Both the position numbers and the translations under genes were made by a program. A DNA stretch of 64,000 bases from Stachybotrys elegans (lineage: Eukaryota; Ascomycota; Sordariomycetes; Hypocreales; Stachybotryaceae), in assembly GCA_020746835.1 (NCBI GenBank), contig JAGPNK010000045.1, forward strand, positions 1-64,000, read 5' to 3'. Below the pieces are notes generated by a model, which searched no databases, had not been told where the DNA came from, and saw only the letters and a list, made by a program, of their open reading frames with translations. Shown one piece after another: positions 24,007 to 33,075 of the stretch (the stretch's first letter is position 1; each line of letters begins with the position of its first letter).

Positions 24007-24476
24007 TATACCAAAACTAGAGCCTTGCTGGATATATTGATCTCTTGAGAGTGATTACCTTGAGCAAGAATGAAATATATATGCTACTTGTCCTAGTATG
24101 GGCATTTAAGGATCTTGTAGTGGCTCCGCCACGAGGAAGATAATATTTCCCGCCCGGGGCCAGCCCCCGGACTAGAAAATAGGATCCCATGAGAATAGGG
24201 ATAGAAGTCCCGAATTGAAACCGTTACCTACCTACCTACCCCTAGCTAGTCTGCAGTGAAGCTGCTGCTAAGTATCTGTAACTCGTGCTCCCATTCGCTC
24301 TCTTGGTGTCCCCAGGTTCCGGACAGGATGTGCCTGTGGGGCATATGGCGAGCGTCTGTGTCTTCCCCACCTTAACAGAGCTACCTGCTGATCACATGTT
24401 TTGAACGAAAACTACTTGACTCGTGCAATTCGTCTCGAATAGTTAGTGGCTCTAGGGGCTAGGTGTTGAAATTGGA
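24007..24476. other. Upstream region of the Zn2Cys6 gene
   Basis: No gene. Contains an ACCT tetranucleotide run near 24228-24240. Confidence 0.4.
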
Positions 24477-24898
24477 GTATCCCTTTGAGTGTGGAAAGGT
24501 GGCATGAATGTCACAGACAGGGTTTTTGACCAATAAAAATGCAGAAAAAATCGTGACTTCGATTTCCTAAGAAATTAGGCTATGATAGAAGTCCCAGCAT
24601 TCTTGCCGGGTACATATAGCTACATCACATACGTCACAGCCTTTCCGTGTAGATGTGGGTTTGACCCTATTCCCACTGACCTGGCTGAGGGGCTGCCGCA
24701 CTCGTCAACGGGCTCAAAATTCGGTCTCCCTGTGATATCGCCTTCCCGCTCTTGCTGATAGTGATCCAGCCGTATGAAGAGCTCATTATCAACCTCGCTG
24801 ACGCCCCCGACTACAATTGTGTCCTCTGTTGCGGTATCTTCAATCTGCATTTTGGTGGCTTATGTGTGGGGTGCAGGATCAAAGTTACTTCTTGTACT
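24477..24898 (-). mobile_element. Deletion derivative of the piggyBac-like element (MITE-like)
   Basis: The left end begins TATCCCTTTGAGTGT, the same terminal repeat as the full element at 41053-43255. Reading the minus strand, the first 53 or so transposase codons (DTIVVGGVSEVDNELFIRLD and on to PNFEPVDECGS) are joined directly to the last 25 codons (a Cys-rich finger ending ECWDFYHSLIS) and the 3' non-coding end. About 1.8 kb of the centre is missing. The 5' terminal repeat is absent: similarity stops at CTTGTAC (24897), where pogo-like sequence begins. Confidence 0.8.
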
Positions 24899-26240
24899 GT
24901 CTTTGGCGTATTATCAGAGTCGAGTTGCCCGTCTCTGAAGGCCCTCAGACGCAGGCGTAGTTTCCTTCTTGTCTGGCTGAATCTCTGGATGTATGAGGGC
25001 TTTCCGTCGTGAAATTGGCCAATTCCCAGTCACTCTCCAGCCTGAGAGTATATTTTTCTTAGTCATTCCTACTTCCCTGGCTTTGGCATACGCCTTGATG
25101 AAGTTGACCTTATCCACCGGTGCAGAATCAGTCAGGCTTGCCAGTTTTTGGAGTTCTTTCCGACAAGCAGTCTTGGAGGCATTGAAAACGCCACTGTCTA
25201 GTGGTTGTAGGCCATGAGAGCAATGTGCCGGCAAGTAACAACAATGTACGTTGTTCAAGAAGCAGGTAGCCATCCACTCATCCTGGATTTCGAGTCAGCG
25301 ACATTTATGATCCAGACTAGGTGGGTACTCGCAGATACATGACTTCCATGGCCGTCTAATATAACTAGTCTGGCATCAGACTCATCTGCGGGCTGGGTTT
25401 GAGGTAGATAGACCTCTTTGAGCCACTGAACTGCAATGTGGTTGTCTGTCCAGCCGTTTCGGAAGTGATATAATACCAGTCGGCTAACTTCTTGAACTCA
25501 TCGATAAACCACCGTTGCTGAAGTCCTTTGCCTTTGAAAATAATCCCTGGTTTTAGAAGACGGCCATCTGCAGTCACGGCTTCAATAAAGCTAGTCCAAG
25601 CGCGGGACTGGGAGCCTTTGAGGAATGCCTTCCTCTTAGGATCGCTACTGCCGATAACCAAGGAATCCAAGCCTAGATTCGGAATGGATTAGTGAATTTT
25701 ATGACAAAAACGATAATTACTCACCAAATCCAGCCATAATACCGCCCTCGCCAACATTAACCGTGTTCTCAGGCTTGATCCAGCCATACTCGCGCTCCCG
25801 GATATCGAAGTACCAGTTGACGGCCATCGGGGTAAAAGAATTGAGCCTTGAGGCCTCCTGGCGTTTCCCTATCTTTGTCTTTATGGTCGGATGCCGTTTC
25901 ATGAACCTGGCTACCTAGTGTACACCAATCGCCCTTTCCCGGCCTTGTTATCTCAAGAGGGCAGCGACAGTGGCGCGAACCTGACTGTGGGAAGGAGCAT
26001 AGCCTAAGGCCTCTTGTCGAAGTATCCAGGTAACTAATCTGTCCTCCTGAGACTTGGATAACAGCTGGGCAGGCTGGGTGACCTCAGACTTTGACGGTAG
26101 GCCTCTTAATCGGTCAGAGAGGGTGGTCGGAGGCATCCCATGCTTCTGGGCGGCCTGGTACTGCGAGAGGCCGTTATCTGTGACATCCAATACGGCTTCA
26201 ATAACGTCATTCTATGCATAAGGTGTTCGAGGCATTTTCA
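24899..26240 (-). pseudogene. pogo-type transposase relic
   Basis: Minus-strand reading from ATG 26235 gives MPRTPYA, a TAG stop, then the Psq-type helix-turn-helix (NGLSQYQAAQKHGMPPTTLS). It continues with a CENP-B-like block (VTWILRQEALGYAPSH), VNVGEGGIMAGFGE, LKPGIIFKGKGLQQRWF and GWTDNHIAVQWLKEVYLP. VILDGHGSHVS holds the second catalytic Asp and a final block SHGLQPLDSGVFNASK the third. Frame breaks near 25700, 25370 and 25300 disable it. Terminal repeats were not identified. Confidence 0.75.
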
Positions 26241-26399
26241 AGACAATTAAGGAAGACTGGTGTAGATAAAAATTCGATCAATCTTCAAGGAGGCAGAGTG
26301 ATAAGGAGGCATTTCGAGACATTTTACATTAGTGCCATGTGACCATGCCACTTATGTGATCAAAAAAGCAATGTGAGAATATCAAACACCATGAAACTC

Positions 26400-26987
26400 T
26401 TAATAAAACAGACATTGTTTCATGGCAATAGCTTCAATTTTGGCCGAGTACCGTGTAAGTAATGATGGGCATTTTGTATGGGGGAATTTTCTTTTTGGTG
26501 TACGGCAGGTGGGTGTGACCGGTAGGTGGGTACTGCATGGCATGTCCCTGATGAAGCAAATAGCCGTACCCTCTGCATTTGTCTCCTCGTAGTGATGGTT
26601 TTCTGGGACGTTGAGAACAGCTTTGCAGTTGCTTGTGATGTAGTTATTGCTCTCGGTCCAATTCCAGTGACCATATAGAATCGTCTCCATCAGGTAATTG
26701 TTTGCGCAAGATGGAACTCCGTTGACCGCATTGTAAGCGCACATGATGGAGCCAACCTTAGTGTCTCGGGCGCACTGCTGGAAGGGGAGAAGGGAAAATA
26801 CTGCTTTGGTTTTCTGACATCTGACATAGATGCCAGGTCTAGCGACATGACTCGTGGACTGGACATGACTTAGGAGTGGCGTAACCTTCCTCAAGTTCTT
26901 TTCACATGCTAAATTAAATTCAAGCCATCGGTGCTGTTGCACAGTGGGAGAAGGCCATCCAGCTGGCCGGGGCCTTTGGATGCTCAA
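26400..26987 (-). pseudogene. GH3 beta-xylosidase fragment
   Basis: An open stretch contains QCARDTKVGSIMCAYNAVNG, VPSCANNYLMETILYGHWNW and TESNNYITSNCKAVLNVPEN. This is the region of fungal GH3 xylan 1,4-beta-xylosidases that contains the nucleophile. In that position the family has TSDC; here it reads TSNC, so the nucleophile Asp is replaced by Asn. Flanking sequence does not extend the enzyme in frame: only about 80 of roughly 750 residues are recognisable. A dead fragment. Confidence 0.7.
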
Positions 26988-27344
26988 GCCCTTTGCCCCA
27001 CAGATTCAGTCCAGACTATCGTGGGGGATGCGCTAGTGATGAATGGCGTTCATCAGATGAGCCGGGGGGCGGATCCAGGGTCGAGATGGAGTCGAGCGAG
27101 ATGTTGCAGAATGTCCCTCATTGGATGCTACAGACTAAAATTCTAGCCACGGTCTTTTCAGCTGGAGTCTGAGCACTCTCCTCTTTGGTCTGACGGTCGG
27201 AGCCGATGCCCATCTTTCATTCAATAGCAAAGTGGTTTTCTGCTCTCATAATTTTTTTTTTTTGTGTTTTTTTTTGGCGATTCTCCGTCCTCGTGTCAGT
27301 AAGAAGCAATTTCGGTCGCTCCCGACCACAGTTTTCAACTGAAA
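26988..27344. other. Upstream region of the 7-TM receptor gene
   Basis: Possibly further decayed GH3 sequence at its left. A T11-GTG-T9 tract lies at about 27252-27275, within 100 bp of the next start codon, as is usual for fungal pyrimidine-rich promoters. Confidence 0.4.
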
Positions 27345-28795
27345 ATGGCGTTTACAGATCCCACATCTCTGTGGGTGTGTAACTCTCTGGCCCTTGTTCT
27401 CTTCATCAGCCGTTTGTCTCTGCGGAAGTTGAGGCGACAAGACTTCACCAAGGGCGATTATTGGACCATGACTGTGGCGGTGTGGGTTATTGTCCGCATG
27501 GCCATCTCTTATCCCATTTTGAAACATGGGACATCACTTGGTATGTTAGACTTGGCCGGTTGGCTGTGTCATGGAACCCACAACTCCAAGATTGGCTTTC
27601 GTGATTGGGATAATAGATGACCTGCTGATGGCTCCCTCTCTTAGCATTGACTGACGAGCAGCGAGAACGCATGGATTTCACTGAAAAGGAAATCAATTAT
27701 TTAGTCCTGAACAGCAAACTGAACCTTCTTTTAAGGGTCGTCCTCATATCTCTGTAAGTTGACTGCCTCCCCGAGAGAAGGGTGCTCCATCAATGCCAAG
27801 ACTGACTAGCCGTGCCTAGGCTGTGGAGTTTGAAGATGGTTGTTCTCGACTTGATCATGCTCCTGTTTCGACGGCACTGGTATGAGGACTGGATACTAAG
27901 GAGCTTTTATGTCATCTTCTTGGTTACTTATCTATTATCCTTCGTGTCTATTTTCGTCGAGTGTCAACCGTTTAAGTTATACTGGCAGATTTATCCGAAC
28001 CCCGGCGAATGGTTAGTACAGAGCCCCTTACAAAGTGCTTATAATTTGCTTATTTATATTAGTATTAAGGGAAACTTGTGGTTGTTGATATATGGTAAGT
28101 CTAGACCGCCATTAAGCTGACGGTAGATGCTTACCCGGCCTCTAAGAGGTTGGTAATATTATCACAGATGCGATGCTTCTCATCCCCCCTTCACGGTAAT
28201 TTTCCGAGCTAAGACTACAATTGCCAAGTACGATATCTTCCTACGCCTGCTTCCCTCCCACACTCCGGCCCCACGTCTCCCCTTCTTCTGGGTTAAAGAT
28301 AGAGAAAGATACATTACTAAATTTCCCTTTGCTACAATGTCTAGGCGCCTACAACTCTCCGCCCTCTTTAGCCTCGGCTTTTTTCTCCTTGCTGTCTCAG
28401 TCGTGCGCATTATGCAAGGCTCAGGAAACACCAAAATTCAACTGAATCGGACGTTGTGGGCGTCTCTTGAAACGCTGGTGGCTAGCATTGTTGCGACAAT
28501 ACCAGCCTTATACACCATGATCCGCCAGCGCAAGTCCTCCCAGTCAAGCAGCTACGAGATGAGCGGATTTGGAACAGGCGGCCGAAGCCGTATACAGGAC
28601 CTAACGACAACGAGCACGAGCAATCGAGGAGTGGCGGTGGGTGCGATACCTGATCGCCTTGCGTACAAGGCTAGAGCTTGGGTTGAGCTAGGAGAAGCAA
28701 GTAACAGAGGAAGTAGCGACGGCAGAGAACACATTAGTGAGCGTGATAGTGCAAAGGGGATTCTCGTGGAAACTCGGATTAGGCATGATATCTAG
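27345..28795 (+). CDS. Fungal rhodopsin-domain 7-TM receptor (PTH11-like superfamily)
   Basis: Six exons (27345-27540, 27645-27753, 27820-28011, 28063-28094, 28147-28195, 28345-28795) sum to 1029 nt (342 residues) with all phases matching. The start is in good context (GAAAATGGCG). Seven helices are readable. Conserved marks are LTDEQRERMDFTEKEI before TM3, LLWSLKMVVLDL in TM3, FVECQPFKLYWQIYPNPGEC, KGNLWLLIYEVGNIITDAML and the TM7 block LWASLETLVASIVATIPALY. The conserved Cys of NPGEC is created by splicing the third intron, and NIITDAML is rescued by choosing CTAAG as the fourth acceptor. The tail of about 90 residues is Ser/Arg-rich and presumably cytoplasmic. The ligand is unknown. Confidence 0.88.
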
Positions 28796-28809
28796 GCATG
28801 TAACTATTG

Positions 28810-29065
28810 GCAGGTGATCTGAGTTGTGGTTCATGCTTGACTCTATTTTGTATCTGATCAAGCGACTGGCGAGATTAGTGGTGGAGAGGGATAGGTCTAT
28901 TGTTGTTCTGGTTCTATTCTCCTTATACATGACGGTTCCAGGTTTGAGCAGGTTGATTAGGCCATGTCTATCCATGATCGATATTAGGTCTTCGGTTTCG
29001 GCTTCTGGACTTTGCTCTGGCTCCGCCCTAGATCTCATGGTGCAAGTTAAGGTCTCCCACAACAA
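28810..29065 (-). pseudogene. Non-LTR retrotransposon endonuclease fragment
   Basis: About 85 codons, with EDLISIMDRHGLINLLKPGT followed by RTTIDLSLSTTNL and HNSDHLPIVTCLDI. These are the last blocks of the APE-type endonuclease domain of Tad-like LINEs, including the catalytic SDH. Reverse transcriptase sequence is not present. Confidence 0.65.
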
Positions 29066-29389
29066 TATATTCTACATCTATTAAGCAGTCCAGCGTTCTT
29101 CCCAGTTGTCCAACAGTACTTATTCTGCTCTCTGTTCTTTGTAAGGGGTTGTATATATTGGTTATTGTGATTTAGATTGTATCTTCCCCTTTGGTTTTGA
29201 CGATTATACTGTATAGGTCTTGGCTGTGTTCTTTAAAATGCTATGTAGAGTTATTTAATCGCTTGTTTACAAAGAAGCATAACTGGGCTAGAAGGCCGTC
29301 TATTTATGTTAGGTAGTAGAGGAAGAACTTATCTTTTACTAGATAATATATTATACTCTAGAAGGGATTATACCATGGTTCTTAGATTA
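29066..29389. other. AT-rich non-coding
   Basis: Probably further LINE decay. Nothing readable. Confidence 0.3.
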
Positions 29390-31231
29390 ACGTGTATGAT
29401 AAGCGAGTGGATCAGACAAGCGAACGGATCAAGAATCCCCCATCCTACATCCCAACCATTTGATCAAATGATTCTCAACAACCAATCATGTCAAACTCAA
29501 ATAATGAATCTAGGATTATTCTTGCACTTCAAGCCCTTCAAAACACCCCAAAACTAGCCCTGTGACATGCTGCAAAGCTCTATGAGGTTCCATTTACTAC
29601 CCTACGTAACCGAAAGCGAGGCAAACAACCCCGACGCGATATTATGGCCAATTCGCGTAAATTATCCGATATTGAGGAACAGACAATAGTTCAATATGTC
29701 CTTGATCTAGATACGCGAGGATTTCCACCCCGGCTTTGTGGTGTTGAAGAAATGGCCAATCGACTGCTTGCTGAATGCGACGGGCCTCCCGTTGGGCAAC
29801 GCTGGGCCTTGAACTTCGTCAAGCGGCAGCCAGAGCTTCAAACGCGTTTCTTTCGCAGATACGTCTACCAGAGAGCCAAATTCGAAGATCCAATCACGAT
29901 AAACGTGTGGTTCTTGCTTGTATAGAACATAATCGCGAAGTATGACATTCAACTAAATCATCTATATAACTTTGATGAGACTGGCTTTATGATGGGCATT
30001 ATTGCAAGCAGTATGGTTGTTACAGGCGCAGAAAAGCGTCAGAACCCTAAAAAGATCCAGCCTGGAAACCGAAAATGGATCACAGCGATTCAATCGATCA
30101 ATGTTGAAGGGTGGGCGGTGCCGCCATTCATCATTGTTGCGGGCCAATATCATCTCTCTAATTGGTATCAAGAAAGCAACCTCCCGGTCGATTGGGCTAT
30201 TGCAACAACGAAAAATGGCTGGACTGATAACGAGACAGGCCTCGAGTGGATAAAACACTTCCATCGGCATACGATCAATACATCAAATGGTGCCTATTGT
30301 CTTCTGATCCTTGATGGCCATGAAAGCTATCACTCAGTTCCCTTTGAGGAATATTGCAAGGAGAACAAGATTATTATGCTCTGTATGCAGCCTCATTCAT
30401 CTCATCTACTCCGGCCTCCTGATGTGGCCTGCTTCGGGCCGCTTAAAAAGGCTTATGGTCGAGAAATAGAGCATTTAATCAAATGCTCGATAACACACAT
30501 CTCGAAGACTGAGTTCTTTCCAGCCTTCTATGCTGCACACCAAGCTACTATGACAAAGAAGAATATCCAAGGAGGATTCAGAGGGACCGGACTTGCTTCT
30601 CTAGATGCAAACCACGTGATCTCTAAGCTTGACATCCAGCTACGAACTCCAACATCTCCTACGGAGGAGCTCGAGCTTACTGCCCCTTGGACCCCAAAGA
30701 TACCAAAGACTGTCAGGGAAACTGATTCTCAGTCTGAATATCTGCAAAGACGAACTGAGAGGCATCATAGCAGCTCCCCAGCATCAATTATCGAGGCTTT
30801 GAAGTGGATGACCAAGGGAACTAAAGCAATATTGCATCGAATGGCATTATTGGAGTCTGAGGTCAAGGATCTTCGAGAGGTAAATGCAATACTAAGCCGG
30901 CGCTGCAGGGAGAAAAGAAACGCCTACGTAACGGAGGGATGATGACTGTAGAAGAGGGTCAAGCATCAATTGATCAAATGGATGTGAATAACCAGATAGC
31001 AGCTGAATCATCGAGGAGAGGTGATCGAGGAAGATCAGTGAAACTGAGGGAAAGGCGTTGTAGTATATGCGGTAAGCCTGGGCATAATGCACGAACATGT
31101 AAGATAGAGGTAGAGGCATCTGAGTAAGAGTATAGAGATTAGTTTCAATCGATTAAATGGTTTGTTGTATTTTTATTAAGGTGTCTGTCTTGAAGGTTGA
31201 GATTTCCTGGGCGCTCGCTTATCACATACGG
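29390..31231 (+). mobile_element. pogo-type DNA transposon with TA target duplication
   Basis: The ends match as imperfect inverted repeats: 17 of the first 20 positions agree, with an 11-bp identical core TGATAAGCGAG (left 29398-29408, right reverse-complement 31213-31223). TA flanks both ends (29388-29389 and 31232-31233), the target duplication of the Tc1/mariner-pogo superfamily. The interior encodes the transposase described next. Confidence 0.75.
29488..31126 (+). pseudogene. pogo-type transposase with two stops and one frameshift
   Basis: A single frame runs from ATG 29488 to 30942, broken only by TGA (29563-29565, in LAL-stop-HAAKLYE) and TAG (29923-29925, in VWFLLV-stop-NIIAKYD). 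Blocks are the Psq helix-turn-helix, CENP-B-type domain (EEQTIVQYVLDLDTRGFPPR), first Asp in LYNFDETGFMMGII, second in LLILDGHESYHS and third in RPPDVACFGPLKKAYG (usually QPLD). After a frame change at about 30940 a C-terminal zinc knuckle follows (CSICGKPGHNARTC). Both stops are single C-to-T changes from Arg and Gln codons. Confidence 0.85.
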
Positions 31232-31519
31232 TATCAGATCAAAGGCAAAGAAAGGTGAATTGCATTGAATGATGCTATCTACAACCGGAAGCTGCCAGAA
31301 AATCTAGGCTAAATTTGGTGTGTGTGAGAGTGGGTGCCTACACTGCAGTTTCTTTCCCTCCATAGCAAGCACCGCTAACTCTCTCCTGTAAAAATTCGCA
31401 GCAATTCCACCTGAGGTTTATCGGGACCCTAACAACCGCCACAAGAAAGGGATTCAGAGAGTTGACCTTTCTTTGCCATGCTGGCACCGACGACATTGAG
31501 CTTCGCGAGCTCTTGACAT

Positions 31520-31993
31520 CGCCTTCGGGCGCTTTCTCCTGTCTGATGCTTCTGACTCTTTCGAGCCTCGACATTCTGGGCCTCGCGCCCTCGCCCTCGA
31601 CTTCCCTTGCATCTACGCTGCCCCGACTGACCGACCTCTGCAGCTCTGGCTGCCCAGATGATATTCGCAGCATCCTGCTGCTTGAAACCCCGGGACTTGT
31701 TGCCCCTTAATCAACGACATCCTCCTGCAGCCTCGGCTGCTCGACTTCCCGGATCACCGCGTCCTTCGCCCTTATCCAACAGCTTCACGCTGCTTTGACT
31801 AACCTCTGCAGCTTCGGCTGCCCAGATAAAACCGGCAGCCACCGACTGCCCGACCTCTTGGGCCCCCCACAACCTTGGCGCCCTTGACATATGGGCCTCA
31901 ATGCCCCCCGCTTTTCGTAGCCACAAGCTACGTGACCGGCCTCTGCAGTTGCGTACTGCCCAGATACCTTCTCTCTTCCGCAGCCTTGGCTGC
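31520..31993 (+). repeat. Array of GC-rich hairpins around a CTGCAG/GGCTGC core
   Basis: Within about 470 bp there are at least eight small inverted repeats. They include CGCC-TTCG-GGCG (31520), GCAGC-TCTG-GCTGC (31640), GCAGC-CTCG-GCTGC (31727), CAGC-TTCAC-GCTG (31780), GCAGC-TTCG-GCTGC (31808), GGCAG-ccaccga-CTGCC (31834), GCAG-ttgcgta-CTGC (31945) and GCAGC-CTTG-GCTGC (31980). Three sit in a longer unit CCTCTGCAG-n-CTGCCCAGAT. Two have C(UUCG)G loops, the very stable RNA tetraloop. No protein function is evident in any frame. Confidence 0.55.
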
Positions 31994-33075
31994 CACCTGG
32001 AACGCTACCGGGCCCGACAATCCGTCTCACTACCTCGAGACAACACAGACACAAACCGCTGGGTCAAAATGGTACAGAGCTTGCCTGGAGACCGCGGAGC
32101 GAGACGGTTGTCTCCTCCACAAAGCAGCGTTCCAGTCGCCTTGGATTTCCTCCTGCGAGGGTTTTCCCTAAGGATGCATGGCTTTTGGTCGGAGCTACTG
32201 CTGACCAAGGGAGACGGAAACTCCTAGCCCACGGGCGGGGAGTCTACCTGAACTAGCTGTGCAAGAGAATTCTAGACTGGAGGGGAGTGTTTCCCGCTGA
32301 CGGGAATGCCCCTTGGAACAATGCGCCTTTGAGCCTACGATATGCTGGATGAAGGAGCAGAAAGGCGGCTGTTGGAGGAGTAGCCATAGACACTTGTATT
32401 GCGTGCCTGGCGGCCGCCTCCCAGAGATGGGCTCGACAGCCCATCCAAAAGGCGAGGTCTTGCAAGAAGCGCTGGGCGATGCCTACTACGGCAGGATTTC
32501 TAGTTAATTTAGCTCAGCGCATCTTGTGCCACTATAGGGGACCTGAACGGCCTGGAGGCCGCTGGACGGAAAATACATCAATCAGTCGGTATGCCGCCGG
32601 ATATCGTGCGCTAGAACAACATAAAGATTGAGGATTAGAGAATATGCTTTGTCCTCTAAGCAATCGTAGGGAAAATTATGATAAATGCAATCTGCGTCCA
32701 TGGTATCATATTCAAGGATCTAATCCGCGAGTGTTGGAGCTGAAAATCAAAGAAATATCGCATGCATTTCGCCCGTCGTTTGCAGACAAAAGCAGGGCTG
32801 ACAGTATCTCCCGCGTCAAGGAACTACCAGCCAGCAGTGACCGAGGTGACCCCTCGTGGGGCTTAGCTTAATGGAACAAAAATGGGAGGGTCCTTAAACT
32901 GGGCACTCTGACTGTTCCCAGTTTTCGACCTCTGCCATGCGCTTAGTTCAGCAAGAGTACAACAGAGGGAGTGTGCTCGAGAAGTATGAATGCGAAGCAG
33001 CGCAATCAGCGAAACATGCGATTTTGGTCCCACTCGTAAAATCTCATCACCGGCCTCAGTTCTCTCATGTATAAT
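31994..33075. other. No supported gene
   Basis: Continuation of the hairpin-rich, fairly GC-rich sequence to about 32540 (for example CGGCC-TGGA-GGCCG near 32549-32562), then AT-richer DNA up to the pogo element. Short open frames only. Confidence 0.35.
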
